A stretch of DNA of 64,000 bases from Dryococelus australis (lineage: Eukaryota; Arthropoda; Insecta; Phasmatodea; Phasmatidae): positions 207,508,709 through 207,572,708 of the forward strand of contig CM057009.1 in assembly GCA_029891345.1 (NCBI GenBank). The letters run 5' to 3'. A program made the position numbers and the translations under genes. The notes beneath the pieces are model-generated. The model was not told the DNA's origin. It worked only from the letters and a program-made list of their open reading frames with translations, and did no database searches. Numbering within the stretch: the first letter of the stretch is position 1; each line of letters opens with the position of its first letter. Shown here piece after piece: positions 1 to 11,590 of the stretch.

Positions 1-937
1 AATTTCTCATTTTTGCCCTCAAAATAGAATAAAATACCCTAAAGAATCAATTTTTTCCTAAAATTTCCCCCTTTCCCCTAAAAATTCACTTTTTCTCTTT
101 AAAAAAACCTAAACAAATTTTAAAAAAATATTATTATTAAAAAAATATAAAAACTTAAATAAATGCATTTCAATAACTCAGATTTTATTGATTTCCCTAG
201 AAAAACCTTAATCTGTCAAAATAGCTGTGCTTGCATGGCAAGAGCAGTGTTAGCAGGTCTGCACCTGGATGGTGTTGGATAGCATAAGTCAGCACACAAC
301 ATTTCTGTACCTGCTTGGTGTCAGGTAACTGGAGTCTGTATGTTCTTACAAGTTGTTTTCGCACCTGGACGGTGTCGGATGACCACGTGCATGGGAAGAG
401 CTGTTAGCATTTTCACAAGCCTGCACCATAATGGTGTCAGACAGCCTACGTCAACATGCTGAACGTGTTTCATTTGTATTTGTTATTATAGAGAAATGTT
501 GCTGCTTTTGAAAGAAAGGTAATGACAGAAAAAAAACTTACAGACAGGGAACATTAATATTTGGTTGTAGGAGTCCTTAATGCCAGACATTCTCGCGCAG
601 ACCATTCTGATGTGGCGTAGCCCGACCACTAGGGGACTGAAGAGTGAGAGGGGAGGTGGGGTCTGTAACATCCGTAGCCTACGTGTTCATCCCAAGGTGT
701 GGGCGCTGCATTGACTGAGCTTGCAGGCACATTTATTACAGCCAAATAACAGTTTCTACAAGGTGTGCAAACTCTAAAACAAATTCAATTTGGTTTATGT
801 AAGTACTCACGCATGTTTCAGGAAAAAGTTTATTTGTTTGTCAGAGAACATACATTACTGGTTTTCCAGTGTGACTATTATAAATTGCAGGAATAAATGT
901 ATGATGTTAGACAAATTTTTAGACAAAGAATAAATTT
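1..937 (+). repeat. Left arm of a long inverted repeat
   Basis: The reverse complement of this segment recurs at 13075-13976, collinear throughout but diverged. Position 1 pairs with about 13976, so the arm probably starts before the window. It has T-rich strings near 1-130, four CACC/GGTG motifs (261-438), and no credible coding sequence. The shared sequence stops exactly where the LTR-X repeat begins at 938. It could be the terminal inverted repeat of a large DNA transposon or a foldback element; no transposase or Polinton gene is visible. Confidence 0.8.
261..438 (+). repeat. Four spaced CACC-N5-GGTG palindromic motifs
   Basis: Units of the form GCACCTGGAYGGTGTCGGAT begin near 261, 307, 361 and 423, spaced 46, 54 and 62 bases apart. 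Each has a small dyad, CACC facing GGTG, followed by a TGTYRGRTARC-like tail. The same series is present in reverse orientation in the other arm (about 13590-13730). Subterminal repeats of this type are often transposase or host-factor binding sites in DNA transposons; that role is inferred here. Confidence 0.55.
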
Positions 938-2872
938 AGTTACAAAGTGATTATCGAAAATTCTGAACAGTTTCAATTTTTTGTTAGGATCCCTAATTTT
1001 TTATTATGAATAGTTTAATTTTTCGGGGCACTCCCAATTTTTTGTCATCATCCATTAGGTAATTTGAGTAATTTGCATAGAATTTTTGGAAATTTGAATT
1101 ATAGCATTCTGGTTAGGAGTATTTTTCTTTTTTTTTTAATTTGAGGTCAGATTTGCCTTTATTTTTATTTGTTCAGATGCGAGTCTGTATTTTTAGTGTT
1201 TTGGGTAATGATTTAATACTTTTAATTTTAATTAGGATATTTTGGTTTTAAATTTTGGAAAGTCGTTTTGCTTCTGTTTTGGCGTTAGGGTCTACAGTCT
1301 TTTGCCCTTAAATTAGTAATCGTGATTGGTTTGAATTTTTAATAGGTACTACTTTCTTGATACATTATTTATATTAATTTTTCTAGTCAGAGGCCTTAAT
1401 AGGTTTTTATTGTAAGATATTTATAATTTGTTTTATTTCTTTTAAATTTTTGAAAGTTTCGGTCCAGTAACTTTGTCATGTTTAGGCTGGAATTTAATTA
1501 TTTTAAAAGCGATATGGGATGTCAGAATGGTTAGGTCGTTTACTCTGTCATCTCGGGAATCGTCTTTAAGCCTTGCGATCAATGGTTTCAGAGCTGTTAC
1601 TGGAACTGTTTGCCTTGAGTGCAGAGCTAAGTCAGCCACTTGTAGCGGACACCTGGTGCCGCCTACACACTTCCTAAGGTAGCATGGGATATAGCTGGTG
1701 GGCAGGCCCAATTGTTTGCCAAACATACTCCACATTGCCTGGCTATTTAAGCACCTTCTCATTGCACCCCCCCCCCCCCCCAGATGACACAGAGACACGG
1801 CGCAGTGTGTGTGCGAGTGTGAGTCGAGGCTGAAGCAGAAGGCAACGGGAAGCCAATGGCCCAGAGGAGCTCTGGGGCCTATCAGCACAGATCTACGGGC
1901 GAGCATAATCACGTAGCGGTAGGCTGTAACGATATTTGACGAGTTACAACCCAATCCCATTAATTATCCTGGCAAGGTTAGGGATTAGCTGTGTGTCATA
2001 TTATTTGAGTATTGACTTTGTCTCTTATCGTAAAGTACTTGTCGGATATTGATTATACGTGTATTTGTAATGAGCTGTTCCAAAGCTGAGTTTTTGTAAT
2101 TAACATTTATATATGTTTGTAATAATCCTCCTTATTAGCTACCATCTAGAGTTTACCCCCCATAACACCCCTTACCTCCTATTGCTGTATAAGAGTAACT
2201 GATATTGGTTCAAGTAGTAAGAATCGGAATTGAAAGATGAGTAGACACAGGAGGAAGGACAAGTGTTACACACTGCACTGTTGGTAATCGGGCAGCTGTG
2301 TTCCACTTTGTGTTTTCGCTGCTGCGCTGGGAAAGTCATAGTAATCATTATCCCAAATTGTTTTGTGTCGTCCGGCCATGTTTAAAAACTCTTTTCATGC
2401 TGCACGTGTGCCGAAAAGTTCCTGGAGTGATTAGCCAACGTCGACGTTTCGAGTCGACAGCTGTGTGCTTGTCGCCAAAGCAGGGAAGAGGGGAGGAGTA
2501 GTGCCGTGGGCCGCGAACAAAGTCTAGACAGCTAAGGGGAAAAGGGAGTGGACTCGTGCTGAGTTTTTCTTTGTGGACGGCAGCACGTGTCCTAGGAGGG
2601 CCATGATTGGCTGGGAGACAGAGTGACATGTGTAGTGATGCGAGGCGTTGTTTTGTGGTTGGAGACCAGCTGTGGGGGGAGGTCAAGTATTAAAGAGACG
2701 TTGTGGAGTGGGGAAAGGGAGAGTCTGTCAAACAGTCAGACGGTCATCAGGAGAGTACAGTTGGTCAGTGAGGAGTCGTCGAAAGGAGAGAGGCCACAGT
2801 CGAGAAGTCGGAGCTTTCCTGGAGTAGCCTGGAGGGCCAGACAATCATGTAGACGATAAAAAGATAAGTAAT
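938..2872 (+). repeat. LTR-X, 5' long terminal repeat (copy A)
   Basis: This segment is a direct repeat of 9381-11125; the stretch 1540-1760 against 9920-10140 is nearly identical, the rest more diverged with indels. A third copy lies inverted at about 25810-27000. All three start at the same point: AGTTACAAAG here, TGTTACAATG and TGTTACGAAG in the others. All reach the shared end GATAAGTAAT. A TATA-like TATTTAA (1744-1750) is followed by a 15-C run at the expected start site. A shared TG start, TATA box and flanking of a common interior favour an LTR. Open reading frames here, including 172 codons on the minus strand, are not conserved and look accidental. Confidence 0.65.
1744..1781 (+). 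promoter_or_regulatory. TATA-like box followed by poly(C) tract in LTR-X copy A
   Basis: TATTTAA at 1744-1750 is followed 17 bases later by fifteen C residues (1767-1781), then CAGATGACACAGAGACACGG. The same arrangement is at 10120-10157 in copy B. The distance of about 23-30 bases from the TATA box is the normal position of an RNA polymerase II start site, so the C tract would sit at the 5' end of the transcript. This is positional inference only. Confidence 0.45.
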
Positions 2873-3137
2873 TTTCAACATGTTGTTGTAGTTTAACATG
2901 TAGGGGCTCCAGTTAGGTGGCATCATGTGTAAAATTTGAGTTTAATAACAGTAAGGTCGGAAATCTAAATAAGCCTTAGTATAAATGTCGGAGAGGAGGA
3001 TTTTAGTAAGCGATTTATTTTTATGGTCGACGCCGACGAGAGAGATAGAGTTTCAGTTGAGTCTGTAGGTCAGGATGTTATCAGTAATACCGTAAAACAG
3101 TATAGAGAATTTATGTTAGTTGTGTGAATAGACATCT

Positions 3138-3148
3138 CCCCCCCCCCC
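3138..3148 (+). repeat. Poly(C) tract, 11 bases
   Basis: An uninterrupted run of C lies in the LTR-X interior. It is one of at least thirteen G or C homopolymers of 11 bases or more in the window. Confidence 0.9.
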
Positions 3149-5112
3149 TTCCCATCGTAAATTGTGTCCAGTTGCCATAACATCGAGGATAAATAAAAGA
3201 TTATGACGCCAAATGTTAGAACAGGTTAAGAAATAGCTATTTACCACGACGGTTGAAAATAATGCAAGTTCTTAAAAAATTTGTGACCCAGTAGGATGTA
3301 CATGACAGAAAAAGTAAATTAAGTTCAGCAACAAATGATTAATGGTACAGAATTTACAAGGAGTTGAAGTCCATCCATGATTTGTAGTAATAATGATTTC
3401 AGTGCAAGTTTACTTGATTGGTGTAATAGACCAAAGTTAAAGTAACAATTAAAAACTTTTTTTAAAATGTTTGTTATTTTGATTCATTTTTGAGTTGGCC
3501 AAAAGTAATAATTAATTATTAATGGATTTACTATTTGTTGTTATTGAATAGATTCCTATTTATTGAGTCTTATACAAATATATTTTTATAACTATTTTTA
3601 TTTGTTTTAATATTAAATTGCAATGTATTTTAATGAAAGCATCTTCTTTTATTTCTAAGCAGTTAATTCCACCCTCCATTTTTATGACTCTGGATAATGT
3701 TGAAGCTAGCTATTTTATTGAACTTGTTTATTTTCATTACCTAACTTATACTTCATTTCATAAGTTTGATCCAGTCAGTGATTACCTCTCTAAGATCACG
3801 CACTACCTCTTGCAGGCAGTAGAAGTGTGTTTTGTGCTCTACCATTTTGATGAAAGGAAGTTAATGTGAAAGTTTTGGGCTTCAAGACCGCCCCTAATAG
3901 GAAGTGTCTTGTGGTGGAACGCCCCCAGAAATTCAAACAGGTACAGAAGATAAAACAGACGTTTTGAGAAATTTTAGAGATGTTTAGAGAGATGTAGAAA
4001 GGTGACCTTCGATTTTATGAAGTGGTTTTATAGACAATGTGCAACTCAAGAGGAGCTGTGGTGTACAGGTAATTGTAGAATTGAGGAAGAGTGCCTCAAC
4101 TTAAGATGTTTACCCTTAGGAAGAGAGTTTAGGGGTTTAGAATATTTTTTTAGTTAGTGAGTAACTGAGAGTTTCCCTACATCTCCCTCCGCTACAAGTC
4201 TACGAGTTGTTAATGAATGAACCAAATGAGCGATTGATCACTTGATTGAGAGAAAAATTAATATAAGTAACTAATAACAAATTAATGATTCCCCCAAACC
4301 CCAATTTTTCCCTACTCCCCCTTCTCTTTACCACCCCAACCCAATTTTTCCTTTTCCCTTTCTTTCCTTAACCCCTCCCCCCTGTATTTATCCTTTTCCC
4401 CCTTCCCATTTTCCCACCTTTTGACAGTTGGTGTTAGGCACTGGGTAGTAGTAACAATGGCTAGAAATGATTTCGGGTGATAATAATTTCGGCCTAGGAC
4501 TCTTTTGCAAAATTTATTTCTTTAATCAAATTTTGATATTTTGTTCTAAATTCAGTTTTTTTTTCTAGCCTATACTAGTCAGTGGTAGGCAGGTTTCACT
4601 GACATACATGTCATAACCGGTTTTTTTTAAAATTAGTTATGTGGAGTTTTGTTTTTTCCAATGTATTTTTTGTGTGCTGGTTTTTATAGCTTTGCATTAT
4701 AGTTTGCAGCAGATGACATACTGGAAGCCCATTATATAATAAGTCCAATTGATTAGTTCATTAGCGTATTTTAATTTATTGTTAACATAGAAATTACGTA
4801 TACATTAAGTGTTAAGATAAGATGTATGTAGTTTTGCATCTTACAGTAAGCAGTAGCCGTTGGGATAGGTACTGATTAACGTTTGGTAGTATGTGTTTAA
4901 TGTATTTGTAGACCAAGAGTTACTTGTAATTTCAGTTTAGCAGACAGTGTAGTTTTTGTTTAAGTCAACTGTAAGAAAAGATCAGGATAGGACGTGAGAT
5001 AACAGTTGTTTATGTATTTCACGGTCTTTTTTGAGAAGCACGGCATGAGAGCTGTGTTGATACGCACTAACGGTGGCGCAGTAACTTTCACTGCTTGTAA
5101 TTGCTTCGTGAG

Positions 5113-5126
5113 CCACTAGGTGGCAG
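5113..5126 (+). promoter_or_regulatory. CTCF-like motif CCACTAGGTGGCAG
   Basis: The 14 bases fit the CTCF core consensus CCASYAGRKGGCRS at every position. This is a motif match only; one such match in 64 kb can arise by chance and no occupancy is implied. Confidence 0.25.
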
Positions 5127-5911
5127 AAACACTTTTCTTGAAGTTGTTACAGGTTTTGGTGTGCAGTTCAGGCGATACTGTGCTATTGACAGTAGACGAG
5201 TTGAAGCAGTGGTCAGACGGGCCACTCAGCTCGTCACGCAGCCCACATTTGAGAGACGTGATCCAGTGAACTAGTCCTGACGGGCGATGCAGGACTGGCA
5301 GAGAAAACAGATGATAAGGTGAAAGAATTTTTATTTCTCTCTGGATTGTTTAATGTTGTTTTACTTTCAGGAAACCGAGCAATTACTGTACCCACATGGC
5401 AAAATTAGACATGAGGGAAATTTGATTTAAAACAATAATAAGAAATAAAAGAATTTTCAAATTGGGCAGGAAGGAAATTTTAGCAAATTTTGGGAAATAG
5501 AAGAGAAAAAGTGAGAATGAGTGAGAGTGTGTGTGTGTGCGCACGCACGCGCACACAATTATTTGAGTTGGGTTGAAGCCACAAAGGAAGGATTTTTTAA
5601 ATGGAAGCTTTAGAACTGTTTTTATTACACAAAAAAAACTACATTTTTGGAAGTTACGAATTTTTGTGTGGTTATGTAACTTTTTTGTTGTTTTTTGGGA
5701 ATGTTGTGTGTTTTGCTTTGTTTTGTTTTGGGGAGCGATTAAGGGATAGTATTTGGGTAGGTACTGAACAGCAGGACTTCCAGACAGGACCAACCAGAGG
5801 GTGACTGGCCTGAAGGGGATAGCGGGATGCAGAACCCCATGCCCGGCTGTGGCAGGAAGGAGATCTGTTCCAGAGAGGGAACAGACAAAGAGGATGACCT
5901 GCTCCTAAAGA

Positions 5912-5927
5912 GGGGGGGGGGGGGGGG
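5912..5927 (+). repeat. Poly(G) tract, 16 bases
   Basis: A run of 16 G follows a purine-rich stretch (AAAGAG). Its form resembles a polypurine tract at a retroelement 3' end, but no LTR start can be recognised after it. Confidence 0.85.
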
Positions 5928-6594
5928 ACGTTCAGGACTAGGGTTAAAGTCTATCGACCGTTTAATACTGTTCTAATGTTTGTGCTGTCAAGAGTATAAT
6001 AATTACATAAAGATATTTGATATTTGTTCCTTGTCGAGTTGTTATATTGTAGTAATTCAAGCTTAATTGTTGTTATAATAAATGTGTTATTTGGACCAGC
6101 ATTCTCCCTTATTAGTCTAACCATCGATAGCTATGTCCCCAGTAGCAACCTTACTTCTACAATGACTATATTGTGTTTGAGTAGGCCAAGAAAGTATTAA
6201 TAGGAGAGTCTGAGGGTTCTAAGAGAGGAAAAAGAAGGAGATTGTTACAGTTGGCAGTTTTGAGGATGGTAGAAAGGGGAGAGTTATTTTTGCTTGAATT
6301 TGTTCGCCGGAAACTAATTTGTTTCGACTTTTGAGTTAATCCTATCTTTTAATTTTAAAAGATTTTAGACAAGTTAATGCTTTATTGAAGTTTCCTATTA
6401 GGAAACGCTCTAATGTTATTGAAAACAGTTATCCCCTTGCTAATGTGGCAGTTATTTGTGTGTTGTTGAAAGGCCACACTGTATTTTAATGAGAACTCAT
6501 GTTTGCGGGTAACGCCAATAGTATTCAGATGCTCGATTACACAGTCCTAATATAGCAGCAATGAGTAAAATTTATTTTTTGCATCAGGTAGCTA

Positions 6595-6825
6595 TAGGCT
6601 GTTCACTGTAAAGTGAGCACTTTTTAAGGCTCTTCCAAAAGGTATTAACCCCTCATAAATATACCTTATTGCAGTCTCAGATGTTAACATTTCAAAGTGA
6701 AGAAATGTTTGTGTTTATTAGTCATATTACAATGTTTTCATTAAAAAGTGGCAGAAAGGTTCATTAATTGAAATGAAAAATTTAGCAGGGCCTTAAAAAG
6801 TGCTCACTTTACTGTGAACAGCCTA
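6595..6825. mobile_element. MITE with about 37-bp terminal inverted repeats and TA target duplication
   Basis: The left end TAGGCTGTTCACTGTAAAGT and the right end read in reverse complement (TAGGCTGTTCACAGTAAAGT) agree over about 37 bases with one mismatch, continuing through GAGCACTTTTTAAGGC. TA dinucleotides flank both ends (6593-6594 and 6826-6827). The element is 231 bp with no coding capacity. A TA duplication and long perfect ends are typical of Tc1/mariner-derived MITEs. The near-perfect ends suggest it is younger than the LTR-X element it sits in. Confidence 0.85.
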
Positions 6826-6855
6826 TAACAACTTGTGGGAACTGGAACATAAGGA

Positions 6856-6880
6856 AATTAATTTAATTTAATTTAATTTA
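6856..6880 (+). repeat. (TTTAA)n microsatellite
   Basis: Five tandem copies of the 5-base unit AATTT/TTTAA lie about 30 bases downstream of the MITE. Confidence 0.85.
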
Positions 6881-9380
6881 GATTTGTTAAATGAGTGATC
6901 CTAGAAACAAGAAGCAGCCACGAAAGGAAAATTGTCTTTGTTGAAAAACAGTCTCAAGGAGAGACTGTTGACATTTTTCAGTTGATTCATTTTCTTTTTT
7001 TTTTTTGTTGAGCTGCTTGGAATAGCATAAATTTTGAAAAATAGATAGCAGTTACAGCCAAGAGTTGGGCAACAGATAGCACCCTCTCCTTTGGAATACT
7101 GTTTGCAATTGGTTAAAATGATAAAGTGGGAATTGACTCACAGACCAATAGTACAAGTTAAGACTTCACTGTTAATGTTGTTGTAAGGGGCTTTCTCTAT
7201 ATACGATTACGTTAAAAGGGTAAGAATTAGGTTAAGTGTGTTGAGAGATAAATAGGAACCATGGTTATTTTATTGTGGAGTAAGATGGCCTCAGAAATTG
7301 TTTAAATGAGGATCCAGAACAAAGGGGACCCAAACAACGCTTTGAGGTGTCAAGAGTCATGAGAGGTTAACCAGACACAAAATTACCTCTTTTTGGTTTA
7401 GAAACTATGAGAGAATCCAGCCAAAGCAGGGAAGAGCAGCATGGGCACCAGCTATTGGGCTTATAAAGCCACTGACAGGTTATCTAGACCCTTAAAAAGG
7501 AACCTTATTTACAGTTATAAGCGTGACACAAATCACCAAAGTCGAACACCCCTAGTTGTTACATAAGGGGTTTAGAAGCTTAAGAAGTTACGATAAAGGA
7601 AATGATTGTTCTAGAATTAAGATGTGAATCAATGTCATTTATAGTTGATGTGTTGTAAAGTTAGCAGTCATTATTATTAACTGTTGCGAGAAAACGAAGG
7701 AGCTATGAATGAGGTGAGACTGTACTGGGTCGGCCGACCTGTCTCTCCTTACCCCTTTTCCTTACTATAGTGGTAGAAGATTTCGAGTGGTGCCAGTGCT
7801 ACAAGAGTATGAGGAAAAGTGTTTTGTGTAGATGTGACTTTATGGACACTCAGAACGAGTGCCAGTTGCATGTGTTTGGGATGCTACACAGTTAGTACCA
7901 TATTGCTACGAAGGGCTGGTCGACGCTGTAGCCATTGTCATTGAGGTGTGACTCCTGGTCCTTTCAGGGGGTTTCACCAAGGTCCCGTTCCCCCCTTAAA
8001 TTAACATCAGGACCAGTCGAGTCCCTTCGTCGAGGTGGACGGCCCAGCCACCAGCTCCTGTGGATGGTCATCGATAATGTGGCGTGGATTCCCGGCCATT
8101 CCAGCAAAGAAGGCTTGTCCTGGATGCCTTCCCTCCCCCCCCGGTTGATGTAACCAGCTGGCCAGTGGAATCCGCCACCAATAGGTCGAGCCCATGAAGA
8201 AGATGGAGCGCTGCAGGAAGACGATGTAATGGCCAAGGCACCAAAGTGGTTATGAACTGTCGTTTACAACGTGTTTGCTGGCCACAAGCTCTGCATATGG
8301 ACAGTATCCCCGTCTTACTTTTTCCCTAGTTGTTCTATCATTTAATCGTTGCACCCCAAAATAGTTTGAAGTTCTTTGATGCCAAATTTTAAGGCCTGCT
8401 ATTAGTAATCAGTTGTTTTTATGGAGGTAGTGGTGGTTGTGCATAGACATCATTTTGTTACTTTTAGGAAGACCTAAAGTGCAGTGTCACATCCTTACAT
8501 CCAAAGATGTAATGTTTTATAGTTTTAGTTTTAAGATAAAAAAATTTTAAGAGAGAAAAATTTGAAGTAAAATAAATTTTGTTTGTGCTAAAAAGATGAA
8601 ATTTGTTGGTGCTTAGCTATAAATTGTTTTGTTGTGCTGTGGCTTGCTGCTTTACTGTTTGTCCTAGGTGTCCATTCATGTGATAGGAGATGTCCAGCGC
8701 TGACTTGACAGTGAGTGCCAGTGGAGTCCAGCTGTGGAGGGAGGGGCCTGTTGTGGCAGTGGTTTTTGAAGTCAGTGAGGAGTCTTGAGTTCGACCCAAC
8801 CTCTCACCCCAGCTTGCTGCAAGCCATCGCTGCACATCTTGCCAAACATCTGCATAAAGATAAGCCCAAAAGATAGTTTTAAATGTAATACATTTTAACA
8901 TTTTTGTATTATAAGGGCTAATTAAATAAATTGTTTCCAAGAGATTTTAAGTAAGACGATGATTAAGAAACAAAGAAATAGATCTGTTAAATTTTCAAAT
9001 GTTTGAAACAATACAATTTAGAACTTTTCTCATATTCTTGAGTTGACGTCCAAAACAAATGTAGAAATAATTGTTGGAGCTTATGAGTGCAATTTTTAAA
9101 TGCGACAAAGCTGTGCCGCCGTATAAATTCTTTTTGGTTACGATGCACTAGGGACGACAAATCGCATTAGCTACGATGTGTTGGACAAAAAAAACATGGT
9201 AGTAATAGACAAATAGCTTATTTGTACATGTTAAAATAATATACTGTGGAGACTTAAGAGAAAGGCAAGGAATAATTGTAGTTAAAAAGAAGTCATTGAT
9301 CATCCCTGTTGAAAACTATTTTGTGAGAAACAAAATAAAACTAATTTGTGAGAACACAAATTTATTGATGCCCAAAATTA

Positions 9381-11125
9381 TGTTACAATGTGATTTTCGC
9401 AAATTTTGAGCATGTTAAATTTTTTTTTGGTAGGATCCCTACTTTTTATTACGATTCATTTAATTATTCGGGACACTCATTTTTTGACATTACTCATCAT
9501 CCATTAGGTAATTTGAGTAATATGCACAGGATTTTGGGAATTTTTAATTATAGCATTCTGGTTACGAGTATTTTTATTTTTGTTCAGATTGCTCCTAGGC
9601 ATGGTTCAGTTTGTTATTATTTCAAGGTTAGGTTTGCCATTATTTTTATTTGTTCATATGTGAGTCTGTATTTTTAGTATTTGGGTAATGATTAAATAAT
9701 TTCAATTTATATTATGATATTTTGGTTATAAATTTTAGAAAGTTGTTTTGCTTCTGTTTTGGTGGTAGGGTCTACAGTCTTTTGCCATTAACTTAGCAAT
9801 TGTGATTGTTTTGAATTTTTAATTGGTACTACCATCTTGATAAATTATTTTTATTAATTTTTCTAATCAGGGGCCTTAATAGGTTTTTATTGGAAGATGT
9901 TTATAATTCATTATATTTCTTTGTCATCTCGGGAAGCATCTTTAAGCCTTGCGATCAATGGTTTCAGAGCTGTTACTGGAACTCTTTGCCTTGAGTGCAG
10001 AGCTAAGTTAGCCACTTGTTGCGGACACCTGGCGCCGCCTACACACCGCCTAAGGTAGCATGGGATATAGCTGGTGGGTGGGCCCAATTGTTTGCCAAAC
10101 ATACTCCACATTGCCTGGCTATTTAAGCGCCCTTTCATGGCGGCACCCCCCCCCCCCAAATGACACAGACACATGGCGCAGTGTGTGTGTGCGAGTGTGA
10201 GTCGAGGCTGAAACAGAAGGCAACGGGAACCCATTGACCCAGAGGAGCTCTGGGGCTTATCAGCACAGATCTACAGGTGATCATAATCGCATAGCAGTAG
10301 GCCGTAACGATATTTGACGAGTTACCATCCAATCCCATTAAAGTAATTATCCTGGCAATATTGGGGATTAGTTGTATGTCATATTGAGTATTGAATTTGT
10401 ATTGAGCTGTTCCAAAGCAGAATTTTTATAATAAACATTTATATATGTTTGTAATTATCCTTCTTATTAGCTACCATCTAGAGTTTACCTCCTGTAACAC
10501 CCCTTACCTCCTATTGCTGTATAAGAGTAACTGATATTTGTTGAAGTAGTAAGAATCATAATTAGAGACAGGCGGAAGGACAAGTGTTAACCACTGCACC
10601 CTTGGAAATCGGGCAGCGGTGTTCCACTTTGTGTTTTCGCCGCTACGCCGGGAAAGTCGTAATCATTATCCCAAATTGTCCTGTCATCCAGCCGTGGTTA
10701 AGAACTGTTTTTATGCTGCATGTGTGCTGAAAAGTTCCTGGAGCGATTAGCCAACGTCAACATTTTGTGTCAACATCTGTGCGTTTGTGGCCAAAGCAGG
10801 GAAGAGGGGAGGAGTAGTGCCATGGCCTCGTGTTGAGCTTTTTTTGTAGACAGCCGCATGTATCCTAGGAGAGAAGTGATTGACTAGGAGACAGAGTGAC
10901 ATGTGCGGTGATACAAGGCGCTGCTTTGTGGTTGGAGACCAGCTGTGGAGGGAGGTCAAGTTTTAAAGTGATGTTGTGGAGTGGGGAGAGGGAGAGTCTG
11001 TCAAATAGTCAGACGGTCAGTCAGGAGTCGTCAAAAGGAGAGCGAAATGCAATCAAGAAGTCACAGCTGGCCTAGAGGAGCATGGAGGACCAAACAATCA
11101 CATAGACGATAAAAAGATAAGTAAT
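9381..11125 (+). repeat. LTR-X, 3' long terminal repeat (copy B)
   Basis: This is a direct repeat of 938-2872, starting TGTTACAATG and ending GATAAGTAATT. It is shorter than copy A because of internal deletions, for example the equivalent of about 1440-1535. TATTTAA is kept at 10120-10126 and the poly(C) tract at 10146-10157. After the end the sequence differs from copy A, as expected of flank against interior. No clear polypurine tract precedes it and I could not match a target duplication, so separate insertions of one repeat family cannot be excluded. Confidence 0.62.
10120..10157 (+). promoter_or_regulatory. TATA-like box followed by poly(C) tract in LTR-X copy B
   Basis: TATTTAA at 10120-10126 is followed by twelve C residues at 10146-10157, repeating the arrangement of copy A with slightly different spacing and tract length. 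Confidence 0.45.
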
Positions 11126-11500
11126 TATGACTGCCTTCAAGATATTATCAACATTGTATGCGAGACTTTATCAGCGTTGTAACCCTGCCTGCACTACATC
11201 ATTGTAGTGTTGCCGGACCCAAGCCCGGGTAAAATGGGGAGGGCAATGCGTGACTCATGTTTCATAATCAATATCCAAGACTGAAAAACCAAAATATTTT
11301 TTGTATGCATAAAATAAGTTCTTTTTATATAAAAAAAACTTATGTTTCATAAAATCCCTGTCATAATTTTTTCTTAAATGGTACCAGAGACAACAGTCCT
11401 TTGTATACGATGGAGAAGATACATACATTAACATACACAATTTTATGTGAAAAGTAATAAAATATTATTTACTTGTGTTGGTCTGGCTTTAAGCTATGCA

Positions 11501-11590
11501 AAGTCCTACATGAATTGTCGAGTCCTACATCAGAGGAAAAATTTACAAGTCCTACATGAGGGAGAAAATATTCAGTCTTATACGAGGTGA
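11501..11590 (+). repeat. Short tandem array with AGTCCTACATGA core
   Basis: Four degenerate units with the core AGTCCTACATSA start near 11502, 11521, 11548 and 11574. Spacing is 19, 27 and 26 bases. The last unit has decayed to AGTCTTATACGA. Confidence 0.65.

Larger units (their letters stand above)
2873..9380 (+). other. Internal region of LTR-X, no recognisable coding sequence
   Basis: This 6.5 kb stretch lies between the two LTR-X direct repeats. The first 1.5 kb (to about 4390) is also present, diverged and inverted, at 24372-25810, so it belongs to the element. I could find no capsid, RT, RNase H or integrase motif in any frame. It holds pyrimidine-rich DNA (4290-4430), a TG/CG alternating run (5528-5556), a 16-G run (5912-5927), a MITE (6595-6825) and a TTTAA microsatellite (6856-6880). 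It fits a large non-autonomous retrotransposon derivative, or a coding region decayed past recognition. Confidence 0.5.

Noticed and set aside
261-438. CRISPR array
   Set aside because: Units are degenerate, spacing varies from 46 to 62 bases, no cas genes occur, and the context is eukaryotic transposons.
1442-1960. 172-codon open frame on the minus strand within LTR-X copy A
   Set aside because: Copy B has only pieces of it in shifted frames, it crosses the poly(C) tract, and it matches no family. It is a chance frame in a noncoding repeat.
5528-5556. Z-DNA-forming regulatory element in the TG/CG alternating run
   Set aside because: It is a short purine-pyrimidine alternation of microsatellite type; nothing else supports function.
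5912-5940. Retroelement 3' end (polypurine tract plus LTR start) inside LTR-X
   Set aside because: The 16-G tract is suggestive, but no repeat of the following sequence exists in the window and no LTR start can be defined.
7935-8240. Overlapping open frames on both strands in a GC-richer patch of LTR-X
   Set aside because: Frames on opposite strands are equally open, none resembles a known protein, and no second copy tests them.
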